This document shows, in pieces, positions 18,519 to 27,602 of a DNA stretch of 64,000 nucleotides (within the stretch, counting starts at the first letter, position 1; every line of letters starts with the position of its first letter). A model generated the notes under the pieces. It saw only the letters and a list, made by a program, of their open reading frames with translations. It was not told the origin of the DNA and made no database searches. Position numbers and translations under genes: made by a program. The stretch is taken from the NCBI RefSeq assembly GCF_037622515.1, contig NZ_JBBJCN010000002.1:558001-622000 (forward strand), in the 5' to 3' direction. The stretch is from Paradesertivirga superstes. Its GTDB lineage: Bacteria > Bacteroidota > Bacteroidia > Sphingobacteriales > Sphingobacteriaceae.

Positions 18519-19541
18519 CTATTTACCAAATTTCAGCTTTAGCTGTTCGAGCATATCCGTAGTTAAGGGAGCCGCTTTTTCCTCTGTCTTAGGTTGATGA
18601 TTATTATCCCTTTTTGGTGGATGGTTATATTCTTTTTTATTATTTACAGCCTTTTGCTGGGTTTGTTGAACCTGACTTTTATCCTGAATTTCTACCGAAA
18701 TCGTTTTTTCTGTATGTTGTTTGATTATAATCTTTTTGTTATTGTTCCAGCGTACCCAGATCTTTTCCAGGCAACGTTTGGTATATAAAGGAAAGTCACC
18801 CTGCTGCATCCAGGCATAATAGCTGGGCTCGGCAGTAAAAACCTCCTCTACGCATTTCCCTTTGTGTTTACCGAAGTTAAATACTTCAATTCCTTCCTCA
18901 TTAAAAACTAACCTTCCGGCAAAATCAACCGGACGGCTTAAGTTTGTAAATGAGTGTAAAGCATCAATATCATTCTGTACAGGCACAGACCTGTTCCCCT
19001 TTTTATCTTCCCACTCGGTGTCTTTGTATTTTTCTAACTGTGCCAGAAGAACGTCATAGGTGGCGCGAATATCAGCTTCAGCAGAATGCGCATTTTCAAT
19101 ATCTTTTCCGCAATAGAATTTATAGGCTGCTTTTAAAGTCCGCTGCTCCATTTGATGGAAAATATTCTGAACATCAACAAAGCGCCTGGTCTCTAAATCA
19201 AAATCAACCTTTGCCCGCAGAAACTCTTCCATAAGCAAAGGAATATCAAACTTATTGGAATTGTAACCTGCCAAATCCGAATCTCTTAAAAAATCAGCAA
19301 GCTCCTGCGCTACATCTCTAAATTTTGGAGCATCCTGAATATCCTTTTCGAAAATATTGTGAATCAAAGATATTTCGTACGGAATAGGAATTTCAGGATT
19401 GATTCGCATACACTTGATTTCCTGAGAACCATCAGGAAGCACTTTTAAAATCGCAATTTCTACTATTCTGTCAGTACCCAGATTTAAACCTGTTGCTTCA
19501 AGATCAAAAAATGCAAGCGGACGTGTGAGATTTAATTTCAT
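18519..19541 (-). CDS. DnaQ-family 3'-5' exonuclease with DUF3820 domain
   Basis: The N-terminal 170 residues are a DEDDh exonuclease: FFDLEATG (Exo I), GYNSNKFDIPLL (Exo II) and HSAEADIRAT (Exo III, with the catalytic His and Asp). About residues 215-265 (FNFGKHKGKCVEEV, PSYYAWMQQGDFP) match the DUF3820 pattern, a short domain often attached to such nucleases. The C-terminus is a low-complexity Lys/Gln/Asn tail. It probably acts as a DNA or RNA 3' exonuclease, similar in fold to the proofreading subunit of DNA polymerase III, but it is a stand-alone protein and the true replication subunit cannot be inferred. Confidence 0.88.
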   Translation of the reverse strand: MKLNLTRPLAFFDLEATGLNLGTDRIVEIAILKVLPDGSQEIKCMRINPEIPIPYEISLIHNIFEKDIQDAPKFRDVAQELADFLRDSDLAGYNSNKFDIPLLMEEFLRAKVDFDLETRRFVDVQNIFHQMEQRTLKAAYKFYCGKDIENAHSAEADIRATYDVLLAQLEKYKDTEWEDKKGNRSVPVQNDIDALHSFTNLSRPVDFAGRLVFNEEGIEVFNFGKHKGKCVEEVFTAEPSYYAWMQQGDFPLYTKRCLEKIWVRWNNNKKIIIKQHTEKTISVEIQDKSQVQQTQQKAVNNKKEYNHPPKRDNNHQPKTEEKAAPLTTDMLEQLKLKFGK

Positions 19542-19643
19542 ATTTATTTGAAAACAAAGGTGGTAAAAAAGCTTTGGAAAAAAGATAAAATAATGTGTGT
19601 TTTGTTTCTGTTACATGTATCTTTCACAACCTAAGTACATCAC

Positions 19644-21608
19644 ATGAAACATTTTTTACTATCAGGAGCATTAGCTTTATCCTCAACTATTGCTTTTGCG
19701 CAAGATTTCGCATTTGCCAAAGTAAGCTCACAAGAGTTTGAACTAAAAAAATACGATAAAGACGCCAATGCCAACGCTGTGGTATTAAAAGAGTTTGGCA
19801 ACGCATACATCAGCAGTAGCGACGGCGAACTTGTTTTCGACTATCACATTCGTATTAAAATTTTCAATAGCAAAGGATTTAAACACGGTAATGTAGAAAT
19901 TCCGATCGGGAAAAGTGACGCGAATACTTTCGAAAAAATACGCGATATAAAGGCTATAACGTTTTATCCTGACGAAAACAATCTGATCAGATCAAGTGAA
20001 CTGGACCCGAAGCAAATTTTCAAGGAATCGAAAGCCGGGAAATATCATGATCTTACAAAGTTCGCTCTGCCAAATCTTCGTGATGGCTGTATTATTGAAT
20101 ATAAGTATACCATTCAATCACCCTTTATAAGAACATTCAGAAGCTGGGATTTCCAGTCGGATATACCGAAAGTTTCCAGTGAATATTGTGCCGTAATACC
20201 GGCAGTATACAATTATAATGTAAGCCTTAGAGGACCATATAAATTAACAAAGAGCACCGGAATCCTTGAAAAAGATTGTTTCCAGCCTGGAGGTGGCTTT
20301 AAAGCAGACTGTTCTAAAATGACTTATGCAATGGCGGATATTCCGGCATTTGTTGAGGAAGATTATATGACCGCAGCCAGTAATTTTAAATCGGCCATGT
20401 ATTTCGAATTATCCGATTATACAGATTATCGCGGAACCAAGCATCAGCTTTCTAAAGAATGGAAAGATGTTGACCGTGATCTGAAAACAGAAGAATACTT
20501 TGGTGCGCAATTAAAAAAGAAAGATTTTTTTAAAGATAAAATCACCCCTGTAATTGAAGGAAAGACTACAGAACTCGACAAAGCAAAAGCCATATATAGC
20601 TTTATGCAAGGTTGGTTTAAATGGAACAACTTTTATGGTAAATACAGCGATCAGGGCGTTAAAAAAGCATTCGAGAATCATTCGGGAAGTTCAGCTGATA
20701 TCAATCTGGCTCTTGTTACCGCGATAAATTCAGCAGGCTTAAAAGCCGAACCTGTGCTTTTGTCAACACGAAGAAACGGCCTTATCAGTGATCTTTTTCC
20801 GGTGCTTACCGAATTCGACTATGTGATATGTAATGTAACGATCGGCGAAACATCGTACCTGCTGGACGCTACTGACCCGATGCTTCCTTTCGGACTTCTG
20901 CCCTTAAGGTGCATAAACGATAAAGGCAGGTTGATAAACTTTGATAAGCCCTCTTCCTGGATCGATTTAAAAGCATCACAAAAAGAATCTAAAACTCTTA
21001 ATCTGGATCTTATACTGGATGAAGAAGGGAAAATAACCGGTAAAATGATTGTTCTATCGGCAGGTTATGAAGGGTACAATAAACGATATGCTATAAAAAA
21101 GTTTAATTCAACCGACGAATATGTAGAGGATTTAGATGAGCGGTATCCTAAAATAAAATTCTCGAAGGCTGAAATAGTGAATATGGACAGCCTTGAAAAG
21201 CCATTGCAGGAGCTTTATGAAATCGAGATAAAAAGCCAGAATAATGGGCATGTAAATATTAACCCTTATTTCATGAACAAAATCACGGAGAACCCCTTTA
21301 AACTGACTGAAAGAACATACCCCGTTGATATGGGAGCCCCCTCAGAAACAAAGGTCATTATGGTATTGAAATTTCCTGAAAAGTTTGAAGTGATAAGTAA
21401 ACCTCCGGCATTAGCCCTTTCTTTGCCAAACAATGGCGGCCGACTCTTAACACAATCCACGCTGGAGGGCAATACACTTCTCGTTTCCTATAATATGCAA
21501 TTAAAAAATTCAATATATTCTTCTGAAGAATACCATTATCTGAAAGAGTTTTATAATAAGATCATCCAAACTCAACAGGCAGATATAATCTTGAAGAAGA
21601 AGTTATGA
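19644..21608 (+). CDS. DUF3857 / transglutaminase-like exported protein, catalytic Cys lost
   Basis: The 654-residue protein has a signal peptide (ends at AFAQ), an N-terminal DUF3857 domain (about 45-230) and a transglutaminase-like core (about 310-400), then a beta-rich C-terminal part. In the core the motif that normally carries the nucleophile reads HSGSSADIN; no Cys is present where the paralogue encoded next has YGDCKG. It is therefore likely inactive as a transglutaminase or peptidase. The stop codon overlaps the start of the paralogue by four bases, so the two are translationally coupled and may act as a pair, one active and one not. Function of the family is unknown. Confidence 0.82.
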   Translation: MKHFLLSGALALSSTIAFAQDFAFAKVSSQEFELKKYDKDANANAVVLKEFGNAYISSSDGELVFDYHIRIKIFNSKGFKHGNVEIPIGKSDANTFEKIRDIKAITFYPDENNLIRSSELDPKQIFKESKAGKYHDLTKFALPNLRDGCIIEYKYTIQSPFIRTFRSWDFQSDIPKVSSEYCAVIPAVYNYNVSLRGPYKLTKSTGILEKDCFQPGGGFKADCSKMTYAMADIPAFVEEDYMTAASNFKSAMYFELSDYTDYRGTKHQLSKEWKDVDRDLKTEEYFGAQLKKKDFFKDKITPVIEGKTTELDKAKAIYSFMQGWFKWNNFYGKYSDQGVKKAFENHSGSSADINLALVTAINSAGLKAEPVLLSTRRNGLISDLFPVLTEFDYVICNVTIGETSYLLDATDPMLPFGLLPLRCINDKGRLINFDKPSSWIDLKASQKESKTLNLDLILDEEGKITGKMIVLSAGYEGYNKRYAIKKFNSTDEYVEDLDERYPKIKFSKAEIVNMDSLEKPLQELYEIEIKSQNNGHVNINPYFMNKITENPFKLTERTYPVDMGAPSETKVIMVLKFPEKFEVISKPPALALSLPNNGGRLLTQSTLEGNTLLVSYNMQLKNSIYSSEEYHYLKEFYNKIIQTQQADIILKKKL

Positions 21609-23509
21609 AGTTTATAATCATATGTATTAGTATTATCCTCCTCTCTATATCGGTTAAGGGACAAATCAGTAACTTTTCTGTAGCCTCCATCCCAAAACCT
21701 ATACTACCCAGATCGGGGGCCGTTGTACGAAATTCTGAAACTATAATTGAAGTCAAAGACCTGGACGAGGTTTACTACCGTAAAAAATATGCTATCACCA
21801 TATTGAACTCTTCCGCCCTTGAGGAAGCCTCCGTGTTTCTGCATTACGACAAAAACACCATTATTAAATCTGTGAAAGGAGCCATCTATGATGAATCTGG
21901 AATACTTAGCGCCAAAATAACAGAGAAAAACTTTCAGGATAGAAGCTCTGTATCCGACTTTTCATTATATGAAGATGACCGGATTAAATATTTTATTCCC
22001 TCACAAATCACCTATCCTTTTACCATAGAATACGAGTATGAGATAAAAACACGACAAAGCCTTTATTTCCCTGCCTGGATTCCGGGCAGGTCTACCGGAG
22101 TATCCATTGAAAAAAGTTCTTTAAATTTCATCTGTCCGGAAGATTTTAAGCTTCGTTATAAGGAATATAATTACCAGGGAAAAGTTGAAGAGATCACAGC
22201 TAATGGCACCAAAAACTTTAAATGGGAGGTTTATAATATTCATGCACTCAGAGAGGAGCCCTATAGTCCTAATTACGAAGAATACCTTGTCACAGTTAAA
22301 CTTGCTCCTGAAAAATTCGCTTTTAAGAATATCAAAGGACGTTTTTCTAATTGGGCAGAATATGGTATCTGGACAAATAATAATTTACTGAAAGGCAGGG
22401 ATGAACTTCCACAAGCAACTAAAGATTATATCACTAGTCTGATCAAAAACGTTTCCGATCCTAAAGAAAAGGCAAAGAAAATCTATGAGTTTGTTCAGAA
22501 TAAAACGAGGTATGTAAGTGTACAGATTGGAATAGGAGGCTATCAACCCAGTCCGGCAGCTGACGTTGACCGCTTAAGCTATGGCGATTGTAAAGGACTG
22601 GTGAATTACATGCATTCCCTTCTAAAAATTGCAGGCATAGAATCTTATTACAGCATAGTATATGCAGGATCTTTTAAAAGAGACATAGCGCCCGATTTTA
22701 CAAGCATGGATGGGAACCATATTATTTTATGTTTACCATTTAAAAACGACACCACATGGCTTGAGTGTACAGATAAATTTGCTCCATTTGGTTTTCTCGG
22801 TGATTTCACTGATGACAGATATGCAGTTGCCTGTACACCTGAAGGTGGAAAAATTATGCGAACACCAAAGTTCCCGGCGATAGATAATAAACAACTAAGA
22901 AAAGCCGACTTTAAAATCACTTCGAATGGTTCATTAACTGGAACTATGACCACCCGGTTTAGCGGAACACAATATGATAATCATCATATGCTGCTCAATG
23001 AAGCATATTCAGAGCAAATGAAAAAATTGTCCGGTTTATACCCGCTGCCAAACATTACAATACAATCGCTTCAATTCACTCAAGACAAAGGAAGCAGACC
23101 CGAAACCAAAGAAATTATTGCCCTTAGCTCTGAAAACTATTGCAGTATAACTGAAGGTAAATTACGTGTCAGAATAAACGGAGTCAATAAAACCCGTCCT
23201 ATAAGGGAGATTAGTAAGCGTACAAACCCTGTTAAAATTTCAAGGGGCTATTATGATGAAGATGTTATTACCTATCAAATTCCCGAAGGGTATAAGCCCG
23301 GTTTAGCTCCAAACCAAAAAATAATTGAGAAGCCTTTCGGTAAATACTCTGCCAATGTAAAGTTTACTGACAATACGATAACCTACAGTAGAAAAATGCT
23401 GCTGAATGAAGGAAGTTACAAAGCTGAAGAATACCAGGAATTGGTAGATTTTTTCCAGGAAATAGCTGATGCCGATAGTTTAGAAATAGTTCTTGACAAA
23501 AAGATCTAA
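21605..23509 (+). CDS. DUF3857 / transglutaminase-like exported protein, Cys intact
   Basis: This 634-residue protein is a paralogue of the preceding one: signal peptide (ends at VKGQ), DUF3857 region, then a transglutaminase-like core with Cys329 in SYGDCKGLVNYM and downstream GNHIILCLPF and WLECTDKFAPFGFL, where the His and Asp of the triad are expected. It begins inside the stop codon of its neighbour (ATGA overlap). Such proteins are frequent in this phylum and sit in the periplasm or envelope; the biochemical role is not established. Its stop overlaps by a few bases the end of a convergent 40-residue gene on the minus strand. Confidence 0.85.
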   Translation: MKFIIICISIILLSISVKGQISNFSVASIPKPILPRSGAVVRNSETIIEVKDLDEVYYRKKYAITILNSSALEEASVFLHYDKNTIIKSVKGAIYDESGILSAKITEKNFQDRSSVSDFSLYEDDRIKYFIPSQITYPFTIEYEYEIKTRQSLYFPAWIPGRSTGVSIEKSSLNFICPEDFKLRYKEYNYQGKVEEITANGTKNFKWEVYNIHALREEPYSPNYEEYLVTVKLAPEKFAFKNIKGRFSNWAEYGIWTNNNLLKGRDELPQATKDYITSLIKNVSDPKEKAKKIYEFVQNKTRYVSVQIGIGGYQPSPAADVDRLSYGDCKGLVNYMHSLLKIAGIESYYSIVYAGSFKRDIAPDFTSMDGNHIILCLPFKNDTTWLECTDKFAPFGFLGDFTDDRYAVACTPEGGKIMRTPKFPAIDNKQLRKADFKITSNGSLTGTMTTRFSGTQYDNHHMLLNEAYSEQMKKLSGLYPLPNITIQSLQFTQDKGSRPETKEIIALSSENYCSITEGKLRVRINGVNKTRPIREISKRTNPVKISRGYYDEDVITYQIPEGYKPGLAPNQKIIEKPFGKYSANVKFTDNTITYSRKMLLNEGSYKAEEYQELVDFFQEIADADSLEIVLDKKI

Positions 23510-23628
23510 GAAAATATCAGTATCCCAAGGAGTATCCCTACTATCATTACTAAGTATAATAATATCTCAGTAGTAGCAAACCGTTTATATTTTGTCCAGA
23601 AAGAATAATCAGTTTCTTGTTTACTCAT
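23506..23628 (-). CDS. Small membrane protein (40 residues)
   Basis: The reading frame runs from ATG at 23628 to TAG at 23506. The product has a polar start (MSKQETDYSFWTKYKRF) and a single hydrophobic helix (EILLYLVMIVGILLGILIFS) that ends the chain. The balance of an aromatic/basic anchor followed by one helix is that of a real small membrane protein rather than chance. Its ATG comes directly after the T-run of the terminator serving the gene at 23677, so its own promoter would have to lie in that hairpin region, or it is translated from read-through RNA. It overlaps the convergent DUF3857 stop. No function can be assigned. Confidence 0.55.
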   Translation of the reverse strand: MSKQETDYSFWTKYKRFATTEILLYLVMIVGILLGILIFS

Positions 23629-23652
23629 AAAAAAAGCCGGAATAAATCCGGC
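23629..23652 (-). terminator. Terminator of the thioredoxin-fold gene pair
   Basis: GCCGGA (23636-23641) pairs with TCCGGC (23647-23652) around ATAAA, and the seven A at 23629-23635 are a T-run on the minus strand. It lies 24 bp past the stop of the gene ending at 23677. Confidence 0.8.
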
Positions 23653-23676
23653 TGCAAAACTATTAATAATAAACTA

Positions 23677-24288
23677 TCAGACGCCTTCTTTTTTCCATTT
23701 TATAGTGCATCCAATAGCTTTTGTAGTGGTAACCTCAGGCTTTTTACCAGAAGCAATTGCGTCAATTGCATTTTCGACATATTTTATCTTATCAGGATTT
23801 TTGCCTTCAGTATCGCTGTCAATTGCCCCAATGTACTGTACAACATTTCCCTTAGCTGTTTTTTGAAGCAGAAAAACATGAGGGGTGCGGCTTGCTCCAA
23901 ACTGTTTTGTGATTACATGACCGGGGTCCATTAGATATGGAAAACTAAAGCTTTTGTCTTTTGCCCGCTGTTGCATTTTTTCAAATGAATCACCAGGTTG
24001 CGTGCCGGGATCGTTTGGATTTATAGCTACTACCGGGTATCCTTTTGAAGCATATTTTTTATCTAATGCAATTATCCTGTCTTCATAAGCAACGGCATAT
24101 GGACAGGTATTACAGGTAAAAATCACAACATACCCTTTAGCAGACGACATGTCGGCCAAAGCAACCGATTTACCATTTATATTCTTTAAACTAAAATCTG
24201 CGGCCACATCACCAATCTGGTAACCGGCGGTCTGAGCCTTTGCCAGCAATCCGATGCTAAACAAGAATAAAAGAAACGATTTTTTCAT
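23677..24288 (-). CDS. Exported thioredoxin-fold protein with CNTC motif
   Basis: The 203-residue protein has a signal peptide (ends at AKAQ) and an AhpC/TSA-like redoxin domain. The active site reads FTCNTCPYAVAYEDR, with C59 and C62 forming CxxC. The family is usually annotated as thioredoxin family or redoxin-domain protein and is periplasmic here. A conserved DPGHVITKQFGASRTPHVFLL block contains the cis-Pro (TPHVF). It is the second gene of a pair with a TlpA-like protein; the gap is only six bases, so they share one transcript. The substrate is unknown; a role in periplasmic thiol redox balance is inferred. Confidence 0.88.
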   Translation of the reverse strand: MKKSFLLFLFSIGLLAKAQTAGYQIGDVAADFSLKNINGKSVALADMSSAKGYVVIFTCNTCPYAVAYEDRIIALDKKYASKGYPVVAINPNDPGTQPGDSFEKMQQRAKDKSFSFPYLMDPGHVITKQFGASRTPHVFLLQKTAKGNVVQYIGAIDSDTEGKNPDKIKYVENAIDAIASGKKPEVTTTKAIGCTIKWKKEGV

Positions 24289-24294
24289 AATTAA

Positions 24295-24795
24295 TTATTT
24301 AGATGACTGATAGACTTTTTCTAACTCTGAATAGGTAAATTCCTTTTCGTATAGTTTACCGCTCTTATTTTTCTGATTATAAATCAGAGTTGCAGGCAAT
24401 GCACCAGACCAATCTTTACTTATGCGGTCTATATACTGCTGCTCGTTGGTTTCATTTAGTAAGAAAATCTCATTTTTTAATTTATTCCGTTTCACAAACG
24501 GAACCACAACTTTATCCAGCTTTGATTTTAAATCCAGGCTTACAAGTAAAACTTTTAATGGCTGATCTTTATAATTGGACTGAAGCTGTTCAAAATAAGG
24601 AAGCTCTGCAATACAAGGCGCACACCAGGTAGCCCAGAAATTAACCACATAAACAGTATCCCCTCCATTTTTAACCCGACTCTCCAACTGATTGACACTT
24701 AGCAAGTTCACGCTCTGAGCACTTAAAACTCCTGAAAAAGACACAAACATTAAGAGCACCAGTATTAATTTGCCACTTTGACTAATCATATTCAA
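24295..24795 (-). CDS. TlpA/ResA-like periplasmic thiol-disulfide oxidoreductase
   Basis: The 166-residue protein has an N-terminal hydrophobic leader (ends at LSAQ) and one thioredoxin domain with VNFWATWCAPCIAELPYF, giving WC58APC61, the TlpA/ResA-type active site. The cis-Pro lies in GALPATLIY. It is probably exported and reduces disulfides in cytochrome c maturation or other envelope proteins. It precedes the CNTC redoxin with a six-base gap and is divergent from the M28 peptidase lipoprotein. Confidence 0.88.
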   Translation of the reverse strand: MNMISQSGKLILVLLMFVSFSGVLSAQSVNLLSVNQLESRVKNGGDTVYVVNFWATWCAPCIAELPYFEQLQSNYKDQPLKVLLVSLDLKSKLDKVVVPFVKRNKLKNEIFLLNETNEQQYIDRISKDWSGALPATLIYNQKNKSGKLYEKEFTYSELEKVYQSSK

Positions 24796-24974
24796 ATCTA
24801 AACCATCTTAATTTAAAAAAGAGCTTACAATTGTAAATTTGTTATTATAAAACATGACTAATCTAATTCGTTGCTGACCTTTGATTTTGCTTCTATAACA
24901 CACGCAGGTATAACATTTGAAAAACAATTGTGTTATCTCTTAAATATTAATCGTTCAAATCCAATTTAAGACAC

Positions 24975-25892
24975 ATGAGATCATTCCACTCGTTTTTATT
25001 TTTCTTCATACTATTTACGGGATGTGCGAAAACGATTAAACCCCAACAATTATTAAAGGATGTGCAGGAGCTTTCTGCCGACAAATACAAAGGCAGAAAA
25101 TCTGGAACAGCAGAAAACAAACTAGCAGCTGAATATATCATTAATCGATTTAAAGAGATTGGATTAAACACTTACCTTAACAATTATAAAAAGCCGTTTA
25201 CTTTTAAAGATCGCTCTGGTAAAGCCATAGAGGGGACCAACCTTATCGGATACATCCCAGGTAAGAAACAGGATGCAATAGTAATTTCGGCCCATTATGA
25301 TCATGTAGGGATAATAAACGGTGAAATTTTTAATGGTGCGGATGACAATGCCTCGGGAGTGGGCGGACTGCTTTCAATCGCTCAATATTTCAGTAACAAC
25401 CACCCGGAACATACCTTGGTTTTTGCGGCTTTTGATGCAGAAGAATCGGGACTGGAGGGGGCAAAAGCGTTTGTCGCAAATCCTCCCCTGGAGTTCGACT
25501 GCATTAAATTAAATGTGAATATGGATATGATCAGCCGTAGTGATAAAAACGAATTATATGCTGCCGGAACGTGGCATTACCCATTGCTCAGAGCTCATGT
25601 GACTAATACTAATCCGAACATAAAAATTCTGTTCGGCCACGATAACCCCAAACTGGGTAAGGAAGACTGGACTAACCAGAGTGATCAGGGAGCTTTCCAT
25701 GCAAAAAAAATCCCCTTTTTATATTTTGGTGTTGAAGATCATTCTGATTATCATAAGCCAACCGATGACTATAATAGAATTAACAAAGAATTTTATCAGA
25801 ATGCTGTAAAGGCAATTTTAGAAGCTATTCAGAATATTGATAAGAGCGTTACGATACAAAAAATATTCAGGGATAAATTGATTATGCATTAG
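24975..25892 (+). CDS. M28-family zinc aminopeptidase, lipoprotein
   Basis: The 305-residue protein has a lipoprotein leader with Cys17 (LFTGC). The M28 metal ligands are all visible: SAHYDHVG (first His), GADDNASG (bridging Asp), DAEESGLEGA (catalytic Glu pair), NMDMISR (Asp), and DHSDYHKPTDD (last His). Family members remove N-terminal amino acids using two zinc ions. It is anchored to the envelope and may feed the same peptide economy as the DPP IV/POT operon, though it is 17 kb away. It stands alone between divergent redox genes and convergent S41 peptidases. Confidence 0.9.
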   Translation: MRSFHSFLFFFILFTGCAKTIKPQQLLKDVQELSADKYKGRKSGTAENKLAAEYIINRFKEIGLNTYLNNYKKPFTFKDRSGKAIEGTNLIGYIPGKKQDAIVISAHYDHVGIINGEIFNGADDNASGVGGLLSIAQYFSNNHPEHTLVFAAFDAEESGLEGAKAFVANPPLEFDCIKLNVNMDMISRSDKNELYAAGTWHYPLLRAHVTNTNPNIKILFGHDNPKLGKEDWTNQSDQGAFHAKKIPFLYFGVEDHSDYHKPTDDYNRINKEFYQNAVKAILEAIQNIDKSVTIQKIFRDKLIMH

Positions 25893-25899
25893 TATAAAA

Positions 25900-27510
25900 T
25901 TATTTTTTCAGCTTATACCTGGTTTCAATCATACCTTTAAAAGAGTCTGCATTACTTAAATCTTTGACATCCGACGACGTAATAGCCATTTTTGTACCCA
26001 TAATGGTAGCAACAGGAGCCTTCGCGGACAGAGTTCCATTTACAAGATAATTTATGGCTGCAGCAAACTGCGCTTCCAGCGGATCTCCAAAATCGTGAGT
26101 TACATCATCAGGAGCGGTACTATTTGGAGTAAAACCAGCATAATAGCCGCCCTCACCGTTCGAGTTTTTACTTTCAAACATTGAAAAATACACATCGTAT
26201 TTATCGATAGTTATCGGGAAGAAACCAACTGGTTTCCCATAGGTAGCTGAACCAATAAGCTTAACATCCAGGTGCGGCTTCAAAACATTGATAACCAACT
26301 CACTGGCAGAGGCGGTGTTTTCAGAAACAAGAAATACAACTTTTGAAATACCGTTTAAATTTCCTTTTTTAGCGAATTTATAGGTATTATTTGCTACGGA
26401 ATAATCTATATCATAATAGGTGACCAATTTACCATTCGAATATTGAAATTTTCCGTCGGAGGTTAAAAGCGGTTGATTTTTAAGAATAGATGCCTTACCC
26501 GTTTGTAAGGTAGTATTAAAATGTTCTGTAAACATTACAGATCCGTTAAGAGAAGAAGGCGCTATTAAATTTGCTAATTGCTCTGCAGTCGTCACATATC
26601 CCCCACCATTATATCTTAAATCAATAACTAAATCGGTTACAAGACCGGTAGCAAATTCTGAAAACACCTGATTAAGAGGAGCTTCAGCATTAGTTATATT
26701 AGAAAACCTTGCAAAAGCCAGATAACCGATCTTTTTACCGTTTCTGGAAATTATTGTATGCTTAAATACCGGGCTACTGTTGTATGTAACTTTGGTAAGG
26801 GTTCTGGTAAATTGAGTACCATCACTCTTTTTTCCTTTTAGCGTAATACTGGACTGATCAAATGCGGAGTTAATAAAGTTTTGATCATTTGTAAAACCAG
26901 AACCCAGCACCCGGCCATTCATTTCCAAAAGTACGTCTCCCCTATCCAGAAAATTTTTATCAGCGGGAGAACCCTCATTGACATATCTTAAATAAATCTG
27001 ATATGAAGATTGAGTTCCTATTGCGCTTAATGCGAGTCCAAAATCGGTTCCAACCCCCTCAAGGCTAACCTGGCTGATTGCAGGCACGCTTGCAACCGAT
27101 GTTGTAGGGTTATTAGAATCCTCATCTGTTATGTAAGAATATTTAGGATAAGTTGCTGATGTGGAAACAAACTCATAAGGCTTTCCTGTCAATGGATTTA
27201 TTTTTAATTGAGTTATATCAAAAAGCTCTTTATTAAAATTATCCAATTCATTCGAAAACATTGTATACTTTCTCGGGTTGAAAACCTCATATGCAGGAAG
27301 TGCATCGTTCCACAAATAGGCCTCCTTAGCATATAAATAAATAGAATCTTTAGTTAATTGATCCCGGGAACCATTTGCCGGAGTCTGAGTGGTTATATCT
27401 GGTTCAGTCTCATCAATATTATTTTTTTTACAACCAACTACTAAAAAAGTAATTAATATGAGGTTAAAAAGAACTACTGAGAAACTTTTCAAACTAGAAG
27501 ATGATCTCAT
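25900..27510 (-). CDS. S41-family peptidase, lipoprotein (second of tandem pair)
   Basis: The 536-residue protein has a lipobox with Cys27 (VVGCKKN), an N-terminal helical domain beginning with DSIYLYAKEAYLWNDALP, a PDZ-like region (about 170-235) and the S41 catalytic domain. The catalytic Ser is in ENTASASELVIN and the Lys in TYGKPVGFFP. S41 proteins are C-terminal-processing or tail-degrading peptidases of the envelope. It shares order, motifs and the GEGGYYAGF region with the gene upstream at 27603, from which it is separated by 92 bp holding a small hairpin without a T-run. The two arose by tandem duplication. Confidence 0.88.
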   Translation of the reverse strand: MRSSSSLKSFSVVLFNLILITFLVVGCKKNNIDETEPDITTQTPANGSRDQLTKDSIYLYAKEAYLWNDALPAYEVFNPRKYTMFSNELDNFNKELFDITQLKINPLTGKPYEFVSTSATYPKYSYITDEDSNNPTTSVASVPAISQVSLEGVGTDFGLALSAIGTQSSYQIYLRYVNEGSPADKNFLDRGDVLLEMNGRVLGSGFTNDQNFINSAFDQSSITLKGKKSDGTQFTRTLTKVTYNSSPVFKHTIISRNGKKIGYLAFARFSNITNAEAPLNQVFSEFATGLVTDLVIDLRYNGGGYVTTAEQLANLIAPSSLNGSVMFTEHFNTTLQTGKASILKNQPLLTSDGKFQYSNGKLVTYYDIDYSVANNTYKFAKKGNLNGISKVVFLVSENTASASELVINVLKPHLDVKLIGSATYGKPVGFFPITIDKYDVYFSMFESKNSNGEGGYYAGFTPNSTAPDDVTHDFGDPLEAQFAAAINYLVNGTLSAKAPVATIMGTKMAITSSDVKDLSNADSFKGMIETRYKLKK

Positions 27511-27602
27511 AACTAAAAATAGGATTTATAAATGATTATAGGATAAACGCCAAACCATAACGAATGGTTTAGCCTGTAAATATCCAATAGCTTAAAAATT
27601 AA

